Positions 1 to 7,812 are shown, counted from the stretch's first letter. The stretch is 12,631 nt of DNA from Anaerolineales bacterium UBA1136 (GCA_002311455.1 DCAJ01000015.1:4392-17022), one strand, 5' to 3'. The notes: a model not told the origin generated them from the sequence alone. Made by a program: numbers and translations.

Positions 1-344
1 AAAATGAGGCTGAGGACCGTAAGCGCAAAGAGCTAGTTGAAGCCCGTAATGAGGCCGATAGTGTAGCCTACAATACCGAAAAGGCGCTAAATGAATTGGG
101 AGAAAAGCTAAATGCCGAGGAACGGAATTCGATTGAACAACAAATCCAAGAACTTCGTGAAACTATGCAAGAAGAGGATGTTGCAAAAATTCAAGAACTA
201 ACACAAACCCTACAGCAAGCTGCCCACGCACTTAGTCAACAAGCAGCCGCCAGTACTCAAGATAGTACAGACTCTGTCGATTCTACTGAAAATGGCAAAC
301 CTGACGACGAAGACGTGGTAGAGGGTGAATTCACAGAAGCATAA
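1..344 (+). CDS. dnaK: Chaperone DnaK (Hsp70), C-terminal fragment
   Basis: The reading frame is open from base 3 and ends with TAA at 342-344, so only about the last 113 residues are present; the start lies outside the window. What is visible is the helical lid of the substrate-binding domain, rich in Glu, Lys and Gln (NEAEDRKRKELVEARNEADS near the start). A Gln/Ala- and Ser/Thr/Asp-rich disordered tail follows, ending in DDEDVVEGEFTEA. That ending matches the acidic DVVDAEFEEV-type C-terminus that binds co-chaperones in bacterial DnaK. DnaK is a cytoplasmic ATP-dependent folding chaperone that works with DnaJ and GrpE. Neither partner lies downstream: the gene is followed directly by a strong terminator and then ilvE. 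The ATPase domain is outside the window and cannot be judged. Confidence 0.93.
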   Translation, partial: NEAEDRKRKELVEARNEADSVAYNTEKALNELGEKLNAEERNSIEQQIQELRETMQEEDVAKIQELTQTLQQAAHALSQQAAASTQDSTDSVDSTENGKPDDEDVVEGEFTEA

Positions 345-383
345 ACTCTCTATTACAGTTTTATATATGACAACAGACTTAGT

Positions 384-407
384 GTAGCCCGCACATGTGC
401 GGGCTAC
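384..407 (+). terminator. Rho-independent terminator after dnaK
   Basis: A perfect 24-base inverted repeat (GTAGCCCGCACA / TGTGCGGGCTAC) forms a GC-rich hairpin and is followed by TTTATTATT. It starts 40 bases after the dnaK stop codon. The downstream T tract is interrupted, but the stem is strong. The symmetric hairpin separates dnaK from the ilvE promoter. Confidence 0.88.
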
Positions 408-438
408 TTTATTATTAAGCTTTTTATCCCCAATTGAT

Positions 439-467
439 TTGGGATTCACAATCTCTAGTTGTATAAT
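439..467 (+). promoter_or_regulatory. Candidate sigma-70-type promoter for ilvE
   Basis: TTGGGA (439-444, four of six matches to TTGACA) is separated by 17 bases from a perfect TATAAT (462-467). Transcription would start near 474, giving a leader of about 48 bases before ilvE. An imperfect inverted repeat (ATCCC at 426-430, GGGAT at 441-445, with one internal mismatch) overlaps the -35 box. A perfect palindrome CCTAATTAGG (486-495) lies just downstream of the presumed start. Either could be an operator, but that is inference. Confidence 0.6.
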
Positions 468-521
468 GATACCTAGATCAATCAACCTAATTAGGACTGT
501 AGGTATAGGTATAGGAGTTTC

Positions 522-1433
522 ATGATGAAAGCAGACTACATATGGATGAATGGCAAGATTGTACCATTTCAAGAAGCTAACGTTCACTTTCTTAGCCCGA
601 CTATGCACTATGGAGTCGGGGTATTTGAAGGTATACGCTGTTATGAAACCCCCAAAGGGGCAGCTATTTTCCGATTGCGAGAACACCTGCAACGTCTTCT
701 GGATTCTTGTCTCATATTGGGCATAAGCAAACTCCATTATAGTATCGACGATCTATGTCAAGCTACTTTTGAAACAATCCAGGCTAATGGATTCAAGGGT
801 TGTTACATTAGACCACTAATGTACCTTGACGGACCTTTAGGTCTAGATTTAGATGCCTCAGTTGCGAAAATCGGTATTGCTGCATGGGAATGGGATACAT
901 ATTTAGGAGACAAAGGCCTGGAAAGCGGAGTTCACATGATGGTTTCATCATTTACGCGTAATCATATCAATGCAAGCATGACAAAAGCAAAAATATCTGG
1001 AAACTATGTAAATTCTGTTTTAGCTAAAACCCTAGCATTGCGCTCAGGATATGATGAGGCCATAATGCTTGACCCCAACGGGTACGTATCGGAGTGTTCT
1101 GGTGAAAACCTATTTGTCGTAAATGATCAGAGTATAGATACACCACCTCGAGCAACTATTCTGGAAGGAATCACACGAAATTCATTGATCACCATAGCGA
1201 ATGACTCTGGTTACAAAATAACCGAGAATCTCATTTCGCGTGATCAACTATATATTGCTGACGAGCTATTTGTGTGTGGAACTGCAGCTGAAGTCACTCC
1301 AGTCAGAGCAGTCGACCATCGCACCATAGGTCTGGGTAAACCTGGTCCAATTACTAAAACAATACAACAGGCATTTTTTGAAACAGTCAACGGGAATGGT
1401 AAGCGATCAGAAGAATGGTTGGAGTACATATAG
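522..1433 (+). CDS. ilvE: Branched-chain amino acid aminotransferase (class IV PLP enzyme)
   Basis: This 303-residue protein has the usual length of bacterial IlvE. It would catalyse the reversible PLP-dependent transamination between 2-oxoglutarate/glutamate and Leu, Ile or Val in the cytoplasm. The N-terminal segment with HYGVGVFEGIRCY (residues 29-41) is typical of fold-type IV aminotransferases. Lys157 in TKAKISGNY aligns with the Schiff-base lysine (Lys159 in E. coli). Glu191 in YVSECSGENLF aligns with the glutamate that contacts the PLP nitrogen. The substrate-carboxylate loop GTAAEVTP is at 253-260. The TPP...LEGITR segment (207-218) appears one residue shorter than usual. Two ATGs are adjacent: AGGAG at 513-517 is only 4 bases from 522 but 7 from 525, so translation may begin at 525. 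The gene has its own promoter and is followed after 45 bases by a small membrane-protein gene. A D-amino-acid or 4-amino-4-deoxychorismate enzyme of the same fold is less likely given length and motifs. Confidence 0.93.
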   Translation: MMKADYIWMNGKIVPFQEANVHFLSPTMHYGVGVFEGIRCYETPKGAAIFRLREHLQRLLDSCLILGISKLHYSIDDLCQATFETIQANGFKGCYIRPLMYLDGPLGLDLDASVAKIGIAAWEWDTYLGDKGLESGVHMMVSSFTRNHINASMTKAKISGNYVNSVLAKTLALRSGYDEAIMLDPNGYVSECSGENLFVVNDQSIDTPPRATILEGITRNSLITIANDSGYKITENLISRDQLYIADELFVCGTAAEVTPVRAVDHRTIGLGKPGPITKTIQQAFFETVNGNGKRSEEWLEYI

Positions 1434-1478
1434 TAATCATTTGTCACCTGGTCAGTACTAGTACAAATAGGTGTCTAT

Positions 1479-1841
1479 ATGGAAACTTCAAATAAGATTT
1501 CTACTTGGAGAAATCACGGTACGGCCCTTAGTTTACTAGGGACTTCACTACTGTCTATACTTCTTCTGTTTGCCTTTATAACGCGCACAGTACCAATTCT
1601 CCCAAACTCCATTCCGTTACATTTCAGCTACGAAGGACCTGCACTAAGATATGGGTCCCCACAGAACCTATTTTACGTACCAATGATAGGGTCGCTAATA
1701 TGGCTGTTCAACACAATTGCTGGACTTGTTCTTCTTCGGAACAAAGATGAACGATTTGTGCTACATCTTTTATGGACAATTACATTGATAGTACAGCTAA
1801 TTCTGTGGGTCATAGCATTAAGACTCACAAAGGCCATCTGA
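1479..1841 (+). CDS. Small integral membrane protein, DUF1648-like
   Basis: This 120-residue protein has three hydrophobic segments at about 17-35, 66-85 and 92-115. Between the first and second lies LPNSIPLHFSYEGPALRYGS, which resembles the 'lP..ip.HF...G.pd..gs' core of DUF1648/SdpI-like membrane proteins. No catalytic residue is evident. AGGTG at 1469-1473 sits 5 bases before the ATG and supports this start. The gene lies 45 bases after ilvE on the same strand with no terminator between them, so co-transcription with ilvE is likely. A functional link to branched-chain amino acid synthesis is not shown. The DUF1648 assignment rests on one short motif and is tentative; the gene itself looks real. 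Confidence 0.7.
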   Translation: METSNKISTWRNHGTALSLLGTSLLSILLLFAFITRTVPILPNSIPLHFSYEGPALRYGSPQNLFYVPMIGSLIWLFNTIAGLVLLRNKDERFVLHLLWTITLIVQLILWVIALRLTKAI

Positions 1842-1994
1842 ACCCTATATATATGTTGTTATTTAATTGTTGTCAAATTACTAAATATTCAATCCCTATG
1901 AAGTAGCGTGTAACTTATCTAACGCACTAGCAATTCACACTTTGAACTATTAGCTAAACCCAGTACAAGACACTACTAGTACGGTAATTTGCCA
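1842..1994. other. AT-rich intergenic gap with no recognised gene
   Basis: This 153-base AT-rich stretch separates the DUF1648-like gene from the YfhO-like gene. I see no convincing rho-independent terminator and no good -35/-10 pair. TACTAGTAC at 1974-1982 repeats a 9-mer at 1456-1464; the copies end 12 and 14 bases before the two start codons. No small ORF with a ribosome binding site was evident. Confidence 0.6.
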
Positions 1995-3986
1995 ATGCGC
2001 TATTTTGCGATGACCAAGTCAACCTTTGCAGCCACAATACTTATGATTTTGCCCTTTCTACTGTTCTGGCAAATCTGGTGGCCAAGTAGTGATCACAAAC
2101 GTGTGTTTTCTCAAGGCGATTTTGTTGAACAACACTATCCATTTCGTTCTTTTGCAGCAGAAGAGATCCGTAACGGCCGCCTACCTATCTGGGACCCATA
2201 CACATTCGGAGGCTATCCAGCTATTGCAGAAAGTCAACACGCAACCTTTTATCCTTTAGGATTATGGCTAGCATTTGTGCCCAATCCACTGCGCTTCTTA
2301 GCATTAGAACTCGAAGCAATTTTTCATCTAGGATTAAGTGCTGTGTTTACATTCTTATTAGTAAGACACCTAACCAAAAGTGTAGGTGCGGGTATGTTGT
2401 CAGGTATATCCTTTGGATTAAGCGGCTTCCTAACTTCATACCCTATGCTACAAACTCCTATTGTGGAGGCTGCTACATGGTTACCTGCCGGACTATGGCT
2501 CGCTGAACTCTCACTTGCACATCGCAAACTTAAGTTTGCTGTCATCTCAGGAGTTTCAATGGGATTCAGTATTCTTGCAGGACATCCACAAACTTCTTTG
2601 TACAGCTTTTTGATAATAGGCACATATATGCTAATGCGCAGTTCGGCAAACTGGAAAGAAGTGCGTTTCGCATTGACTGTTATATTTGTGATCATCAGTG
2701 TAGCATTAGGATTGAGTGCATCTCAATGGATTCCCAGTATTCAGTTGGCCTTAATGTCTAATCGCATGCAACTTTCATACAACGAAGTATCTGGGGGCTT
2801 TGGCACCAATGAATTGATAGGACTCGTGCGCCCTAACACTGAAGAGTGGTCACCACTATATGTTGGAATTGTCCCTCTCTTGCTAGCATTGATAGGGTTA
2901 TATAAGCGACAACGTGAGACATGGTACTGGGGCATTGTATGTATATTTTCTCTATTATTGTCATTAGGACGCCACGGATTTATATATCCATTTATATACT
3001 CTTTGGCGCCCAATGCAGCAGTCTTTCGTGGCCAAGAACGGGCCGCATTCTTGGTTTGTTTTGCATTAGTTGTATTAGCAGGTTATGGATATAAACATTT
3101 AATCCTACAAAACTGGACGCCAAAATGTTTGCTACCAATATTTGTGATAATTGCCACGACAGATTTGTTTCACGCAAATTATGGTGTCATTCTACAAAAG
3201 CCATCTGAACATGGTTTCTATCCTCGTACACCTGCAGTGAACTACATTAAGGACCAGCAAGGATACTGGCGCATTAGCAGTGAAGCATTGTTGCCAGGAG
3301 GAGGTAATGCGGGCAAGATATTTCATCTTCGTGACGTAACAGGCAATGGGCCTCTGTCTTTAGCACATTACCATCAATTCCTAGGTAGGGTTCCGGAAGT
3401 TCGATGGTGGCAGCTCCTCAATGTCCGCTACGTAGTTACTCAGCGCCATATAGATTACCCTGGTGTCAATTTGATTGCTAACCTTACTCAGCCTACTATC
3501 TACCAATTAGATTTAGGAAGCAATCCTGTATGGATCACACACGAACTTGAGATTGTGCCAGATCAAGCTAGCGCTTTTCATGTCACCTCCTCCATGGAAT
3601 GGCTTGATCCATACCAAACGGCCGTACTGGAGAAACCACCATCTCCCAAGCCTGAACCCGCAATAGACTCCGAAACTGCATTTGTAGTTAAACAAGAGAA
3701 TCATTTTGTTGAAGTAGAAGTCAATTTAAGTGCTCCAGGAATAATTATACTTAGCGAAATTGATTATCCTGGATGGAAGGTGAGTGCTAACGGAAAAACA
3801 GTTGAGAATTTGCGCGCATTCGGCTTGCTTCGAGCAGTATCTCTTCCCAGAGGAACATGGGCAATTGTATGGGAATATAGCCCAATGTCTGTTCAGATTG
3901 GTCTAATTATTTCTGGAATCACTATGTGCTTGCTAGTATTGCTCCTATACAAAACACTCTATACTACCAAACAATACTTAGACTAA
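1995..3986 (+). CDS. YfhO-family multipass membrane protein (putative GT-C glycosyltransferase)
   Basis: This protein of about 663 residues has an N-terminal transmembrane helix and then a first extracytoplasmic loop carrying QGDFVEQHYPFR and GRLPIWDPYTFGGYP. Those motifs are characteristic of bacterial YfhO proteins. Asp42 in QGDF (numbered from the ATG at 1995) occupies the usual position of the GT-C catalytic acid. Many hydrophobic helices follow up to about residue 400. Next comes a soluble domain that includes a DYPGWKV segment, and a final helix lies near the C-terminus. In B. subtilis, YfhO transfers GlcNAc from undecaprenyl phosphate to lipoteichoic acid outside the membrane. By analogy this protein could decorate a surface glycan, but the acceptor is unknown. 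TTG at 1989 would add two residues; I prefer ATG 1995, though neither has a clear Shine-Dalgarno. It converges on the polysaccharide genes at 4016-7766, which fits a shared role. Confidence 0.85.
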   Translation: MRYFAMTKSTFAATILMILPFLLFWQIWWPSSDHKRVFSQGDFVEQHYPFRSFAAEEIRNGRLPIWDPYTFGGYPAIAESQHATFYPLGLWLAFVPNPLRFLALELEAIFHLGLSAVFTFLLVRHLTKSVGAGMLSGISFGLSGFLTSYPMLQTPIVEAATWLPAGLWLAELSLAHRKLKFAVISGVSMGFSILAGHPQTSLYSFLIIGTYMLMRSSANWKEVRFALTVIFVIISVALGLSASQWIPSIQLALMSNRMQLSYNEVSGGFGTNELIGLVRPNTEEWSPLYVGIVPLLLALIGLYKRQRETWYWGIVCIFSLLLSLGRHGFIYPFIYSLAPNAAVFRGQERAAFLVCFALVVLAGYGYKHLILQNWTPKCLLPIFVIIATTDLFHANYGVILQKPSEHGFYPRTPAVNYIKDQQGYWRISSEALLPGGGNAGKIFHLRDVTGNGPLSLAHYHQFLGRVPEVRWWQLLNVRYVVTQRHIDYPGVNLIANLTQPTIYQLDLGSNPVWITHELEIVPDQASAFHVTSSMEWLDPYQTAVLEKPPSPKPEPAIDSETAFVVKQENHFVEVEVNLSAPGIIILSEIDYPGWKVSANGKTVENLRAFGLLRAVSLPRGTWAIVWEYSPMSVQIGLIISGITMCLLVLLLYKTLYTTKQYLD

Positions 3987-3999
3987 GTCTACCAGACTT
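3985..3999. terminator. Weak bidirectional hairpin between convergent genes
   Basis: AAGTCT-ACC-AGACTT forms a short six-pair stem overlapping the last bases of the YfhO stop codon, in a 29-base convergent gap before the phosphoglycosyltransferase stop. It is AT-rich and lacks a proper U tract on either side, so termination here is only a possibility. Confidence 0.3.
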
Positions 4000-4015
4000 T
4001 AACTAATAGTCAGAA

Positions 4016-5446
4016 CTAATATGCACCTCTTCCCAAAAACACTTTCGGAATCGTACGCAATATCAAAATCACATCTAAAGGCAACGACCAATTTTCTATA
4101 TAGTAAATATCCAACAAACACATTTCATCGAAAACTATATCACTACGCCCGGAAACCTGCCATAGTCCAGTAATGCCTGGTAGCACATCTAATCTCTGAC
4201 GATGCCAATGCTTATATACGTGTACTTCATTCGGAAGCCCCGGACGTGGTCCTACAATACTCATCTCTCCCTGCAAGACATTAATTAGCTGCGGCAATTC
4301 ATCGAGACTTGATCTACGGAGCCAACGTCCCATCCAGGTTAGACGAGGATCCTCAGGAATCTTAAACATCGGGGCAGCAGCCCGATTAAGTTCCGAAAGT
4401 TCTTGCTGCTGGTTTTCAGCACCAACTGCCATAGATCTAAATTTATATATCTTAAACGGCTGACCCAATCTTCCCACACGCATCTGAGTGAAAAATATTG
4501 GCCCAGTAGATTCTATGCGCACCAATAGAGCAATCAATATAAAAACTGGAATCAGGAATGGCATTATGGCTAAAGTGACCAATATGTCTAACATGCGCTT
4601 AGCAAACACACCGGATTCGGTGAAACGTGTAACTTTTAGACCAATTAGAGGTATGCCTCCCAATTCTTCGACACTGACTCTACTTAAATTTAGTTGAAAC
4701 ATGTCAGGTACTACACGAGCACGCACTCCCCGTCGCTCGCTGGCGCGAACCAATTGAGATATTTCGTGTTGATCACTCCATGGAAGAGTTAGGATAACTT
4801 CATGAATTTCTTCTGATTCAAGAATGCTGTCTAACTGGGTCAAAGACCCCAGTGCCTTAAAACGCCCTATATCAGTAACGCCAAGTTCTGAGTCATTATC
4901 TACGAAGCCCACCACCCTATACCCCAAATGAGGTTGTGCAAAAACTGCACGCATCACAGCTCGACCAATATCACCAGCACCAACTATTAACAAATTAGTT
5001 ACATTAATGCCTCTTGCCCTAAGTCTTGATTCTAGAAAGCGTCTGAATCCACGTGCTATTCCAAGAAAACTAATTATCAGCACTGCATCATACAAGAACA
5101 GTAGGCGCGAAAAAGCCAAAGGTCTCAGTCCAAAGGTTGCAGCCATTACAAATATGGTACCTACAAATACACCGTTAGTAAGGCGATATACTTCATCAAC
5201 CCATGATGTACTTCGCCGAATGTTGTAAACTTGATTTGCATTGAAGGCAAGTAATAGTACAACGGACAATCCCACAAACAGTAGAGAATAGGCCTGCAGA
5301 TCACTATAATATCCTGTTTCCACATTGCGAAACCAGCGAAGTTCATAACGAATGAACCAAGCCAAATATGATGCCAGATAAATCAGTAATAGATCAACCA
5401 GGATCCACGCCCAACGGGATTTCAAATTAATTCGCTTCATAATCAT
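4016..5446 (-). CDS. Polyprenyl-phosphate glycosylphosphotransferase (WbaP/WcaJ-type)
   Basis: This 476-residue protein has the standard layout of the large polyprenol-phosphate phosphoglycosyltransferases. Hydrophobic helices occupy about 12-33, 51-69, 92-108 and 114-131. A Rossmann-like domain follows, with GAGDIG at 156-161. A membrane-associated helix lies at 284-309, and the C-terminal catalytic domain runs from about 310. Motifs are KFRSM (335-339), the Asp382-Glu383 catalytic dyad in SSLDELPQL, GPRPG (399-403) and PGITGLWQVSGRS (423-435). The enzyme would transfer a sugar-1-phosphate from a UDP-sugar to undecaprenyl phosphate at the inner membrane face, starting a repeat unit of an exopolysaccharide, capsule or O-antigen. 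The sugar cannot be predicted. Its ATG overlaps the upstream glycosyltransferase stop as ATGA, and no Shine-Dalgarno is visible, so translation is probably coupled; a second in-frame ATG at 5440 is an alternative. Confidence 0.93.
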   Translation of the reverse strand: MIMKRINLKSRWAWILVDLLLIYLASYLAWFIRYELRWFRNVETGYYSDLQAYSLLFVGLSVVLLLAFNANQVYNIRRSTSWVDEVYRLTNGVFVGTIFVMAATFGLRPLAFSRLLFLYDAVLIISFLGIARGFRRFLESRLRARGINVTNLLIVGAGDIGRAVMRAVFAQPHLGYRVVGFVDNDSELGVTDIGRFKALGSLTQLDSILESEEIHEVILTLPWSDQHEISQLVRASERRGVRARVVPDMFQLNLSRVSVEELGGIPLIGLKVTRFTESGVFAKRMLDILVTLAIMPFLIPVFILIALLVRIESTGPIFFTQMRVGRLGQPFKIYKFRSMAVGAENQQQELSELNRAAAPMFKIPEDPRLTWMGRWLRRSSLDELPQLINVLQGEMSIVGPRPGLPNEVHVYKHWHRQRLDVLPGITGLWQVSGRSDIVFDEMCLLDIYYIENWSLPLDVILILRTIPKVFLGRGAY

Positions 5447-6624
5447 TTAGTATCAATCGATTCTTGAACATCAGGCAAACCCAAAGCTCGCGCATAAGTG
5501 CGTGCAGTCAATCTGCCAGCAGTTTCCCAGCTAAATCTAGCAGCCTGGTCAGGACCAATGTTACCTAGTTCATTATAATTGCCTTTAGTGTGCAGGACAT
5601 CATCGATACAATCTGCCAATGTATCAACATCGCCAGGAGGAACAAGTAAAGCAGCTTTGCCAGCAACTTCAGGCAAAGAAGCTGCATCAGTGGTTATAGT
5701 TATAGCACCACAAGCCATTGCCTCCAGCACTGGTAAACCAAACCCCTCGTAGGCAGATGGGTACACAAACACACTGCAAGCAGAATACCACAATGGCAAT
5801 TCATCTTTCGGTACAAATCCTGGAAAAATGACATCTCGGCTCAGGTGCAACTCTTCAACAATACGAAATACTTCCTCATATAACCAACCTTTGTCACCAG
5901 CACATATAAGTTTTACATTTTGAGGTCTAATCTTGTTATAAGCATGAATCAAGACCGACAAATTTTTTCTGGGCTCAATGGTGCCCAAGTAAAAAATGAA
6001 TCTGTCAGGCAGACTCCTGCGTTCTCGAAATTGAGCTACCGCTTTTGCCGAAGCACGTTTAAGGTTTTTATCAAGACCAGGATAAATCACGTCCACTTTT
6101 TGATTGTTAACTCCCAACAAACTCACCAAATCTTTCTTTGTATGTTCAGAAATTGCAATAATGCGACGAGCCTTAATGCATGAAATCCGAGTAAATAAAG
6201 ATAGGTATGCACGATTTGTCCGGTTTATGCGTCTAGGAAATCTAAGAAATGAAAGATCGTAAACTGTTACAACTGTTGGGACAACACTCAAGATCGGTGT
6301 AACAAATGCCATGCCATGTAACAAATCCACACGCTCACGTATTGTTATTCTTGGCAGCACAAATTGTTCCCACAGGATACGAGCAACTGGCCATGTATCC
6401 ACAGCTTCAGGCGCTTCATAAGTCACTAGTTCATCATATTTATCTTCATAATCTAAACCTACAAATGCTGTATAAGAGAACCGCCAATCTTTATCTTTCA
6501 ACTGGGAAAGTAGGCCATCGATATAGCTATGAATACCTGCCTGCCGGTATGTACCTTTTCTACCCGAACCAAGTAATAAGGCGTTTAACCCAATACGATA
6601 CGTTCTAGTTTGATGCACTGACAT
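5443..6624 (-). CDS. Glycosyltransferase, GT4 family
   Basis: This 393-residue GT-B-fold enzyme has an N-terminal Rossmann domain with a glycine-rich region near 19-32. It contains VVTVYDLSFLRFP (118-130) and RRIIAISEHTKKDL (153-166), both typical of mannosyl- and related GT4 transferases. The donor domain opens with FYLGTIEPRKNL (211-222). The EX7E motif is Glu293 and Glu301 in YEGFGLPVLEAMACG. It should act in the cytoplasm, adding a sugar from a nucleotide donor to a lipid-linked acceptor; donor and linkage are not predictable. It lies 20 bases after the upstream glycosyltransferase and overlaps the phosphoglycosyltransferase by 4 bases, forming a three-gene operon. No Shine-Dalgarno precedes the ATG. 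A TATAAT in the gap to the upstream gene could give a near-leaderless internal transcript. Confidence 0.92.
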   Translation of the reverse strand: MSVHQTRTYRIGLNALLLGSGRKGTYRQAGIHSYIDGLLSQLKDKDWRFSYTAFVGLDYEDKYDELVTYEAPEAVDTWPVARILWEQFVLPRITIRERVDLLHGMAFVTPILSVVPTVVTVYDLSFLRFPRRINRTNRAYLSLFTRISCIKARRIIAISEHTKKDLVSLLGVNNQKVDVIYPGLDKNLKRASAKAVAQFRERRSLPDRFIFYLGTIEPRKNLSVLIHAYNKIRPQNVKLICAGDKGWLYEEVFRIVEELHLSRDVIFPGFVPKDELPLWYSACSVFVYPSAYEGFGLPVLEAMACGAITITTDAASLPEVAGKAALLVPPGDVDTLADCIDDVLHTKGNYNELGNIGPDQAARFSWETAGRLTARTYARALGLPDVQESIDTK

Positions 6625-6634
6625 TGGATACTAC

Positions 6635-6640
6635 ATTATA
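6635..6640 (-). promoter_or_regulatory. Candidate -10 box of an internal promoter
   Basis: On the minus strand a perfect TATAAT sits 10 bases before the ATG at 6624, in the 20-base gap between the two glycosyltransferase genes. The best -35 candidate, TTGGTC (6657-6662, 16-base spacing), is poor. If used, the leader would be only about 4 bases. This could equally be chance in AT-rich sequence. Confidence 0.35.
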
Positions 6641-6644
6641 TCAT

Positions 6645-7766
6645 TCAAGAATCGTCGACCAAGCTTCGGTAAAGATCAACTGTTTTGGCTGCAACACTAG
6701 CTTGTGTAAAATGAGCAAGCACGCGCTGGCGACCCTTGTGGGCCAGTTTGCTCCGTAGAGAAATATCGGAGTACAATCGCATTAATACTTCTTCTAAAGC
6801 AAATAAATCGTTCTGTTCAAACACGAACCCGGCGTCACCAATAACATTGGGGATTTCACCGCAACTGGAACCTATTACAGGTACTCCACTGGACATAGCT
6901 TCTATCAGTACCCTCCCAAATTGTTCCTTCCAGTGTGAAGTAGTTCTAGAAGGTAACACTAATACATCGAAGGTATGTAGCAACGATGGTATTTTGCTAG
7001 AAGGCAACCATGGTGCAATTAAGACCCTATCTTCCACTTTCAAACTCTTAGTTAGGTCCCTCAAAGTGGATAACTCGGGACCAGATCCATATACATTCAA
7101 ACGAACATCGTTTGGCATTCGGGCTATGACACGAATTAGTATGTCCACTCCTTTTTCATAAACTAGTCTTCCTACAAATCCAATATTAAAACAACTCCCA
7201 ATCTGCTCTGAATTAGTACGCATACGGAACTTTTCAGTATCAACACCGAATTGCGGTATCACTTCTGAAGGTCCCATATAACCCTTGTCTTCAAACACCT
7301 GTAACGCACTTCTACTACCGAATATAGCTGCATCCACTTGTCGCATAACTCTTGATTCAATAGCACTAAATGGCCATGGATATTGTTTATTCATGTTCTG
7401 CCAAGAAAAAAAGAGGGTTTTACATCCATGCCTTCTTGCGGCCCACATTGCATGCCATGTGGCCAAATTGTAAGGTTCTTCGTCAATATGCAGAACATCA
7501 GGATTAATTTCAAACAATCTTTGGCGCAATCGGGGATAGAAATGAAAATGATAACTGCCGTTGAAAGCGATTGGTTCAACTAGTATATGATACCCTGGAG
7601 TCTCTGTGTACTCAAATGGTAATACACCGCGTTCATCTCTCCATTTAGGCGGTACTATGACAGTAAGATGAATGTCGGGATTGCTGACAATCTCGTCTAA
7701 TTTACCTCTATATCCCCCTGTGACGCATGCTTTTGAAAGCATTGCCACTCTTATTTCTTTTGCCAT
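6645..7766 (-). CDS. Glycosyltransferase, GT4 family, first gene of the glycan operon
   Basis: This 373-residue protein has a GT-B layout. The N-terminal acceptor domain contains LHIDEEPYNL (92-101), a motif seen in GT4 enzymes of the WcaL/RfaG type. A linker near 150-175 (IFGSRSALQVF and VIPQFGVD) follows. The donor domain starts at NIGFVGRLVYEKGVDIL (194-210) and ends with the EX7E pair Glu281/Glu289 in KEQFGRVLIEAMSSGVPV. It would act in the cytoplasm on a lipid-linked or nucleotide-activated substrate; the sugar is unknown. It is little similar to the neighbouring 393-residue enzyme outside the shared fold, so the two probably add different residues. The start is supported by a promoter positioned to begin transcription at or next to the ATG, with no Shine-Dalgarno at usable distance. 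Confidence 0.92.
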   Translation of the reverse strand: MAKEIRVAMLSKACVTGGYRGKLDEIVSNPDIHLTVIVPPKWRDERGVLPFEYTETPGYHILVEPIAFNGSYHFHFYPRLRQRLFEINPDVLHIDEEPYNLATWHAMWAARRHGCKTLFFSWQNMNKQYPWPFSAIESRVMRQVDAAIFGSRSALQVFEDKGYMGPSEVIPQFGVDTEKFRMRTNSEQIGSCFNIGFVGRLVYEKGVDILIRVIARMPNDVRLNVYGSGPELSTLRDLTKSLKVEDRVLIAPWLPSSKIPSLLHTFDVLVLPSRTTSHWKEQFGRVLIEAMSSGVPVIGSSCGEIPNVIGDAGFVFEQNDLFALEEVLMRLYSDISLRSKLAHKGRQRVLAHFTQASVAAKTVDLYRSLVDDS

Positions 7767-7773
7767 GTATATT

Positions 7774-7802
7774 AGAATAAGCTTCCTATTGCAATGTCAC
7801 AA
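7774..7802 (-). promoter_or_regulatory. Candidate promoter giving a leaderless glycosyltransferase mRNA
   Basis: On the minus strand, TTGTGA (7797-7802) and TATTCT (7774-7779) are separated by exactly 17 bases. Each matches consensus at four of six positions. The expected transcription start, about 7 bases past the -10 box, falls at 7766-7767, the first base of the ATG or one base before it. The only AGGA is about 19 bases upstream of the ATG, too far for a normal ribosome binding site. Confidence 0.45.
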
Positions 7803-7812
7803 ATACAATAAC

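Noticed and set aside
501..515. AGGTATAGGTATAGG as a riboswitch or T-box element before ilvE
   Set aside because: It is a short direct repeat; the leader of about 48 bases is too short for a T-box, and no conserved riboswitch core is visible.
210..737. A 175-residue minus-strand open frame across the dnaK end, the terminator and the ilvE start
   Set aside because: It runs antisense to two well-supported genes and through the terminator hairpin and promoter, and its translation shows no recognisable domain.
2324..3177. Several minus-strand open frames inside the YfhO-like gene
   Set aside because: They are antisense to a continuous, well-conserved membrane-protein frame and lack ribosome binding sites or family motifs.
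6736..7161. A 141-residue plus-strand frame opposite the first glycosyltransferase
   Set aside because: It lies entirely antisense to the EX7E and donor-domain coding region, and its Ser/Asn-rich translation looks like a reverse-frame shadow.
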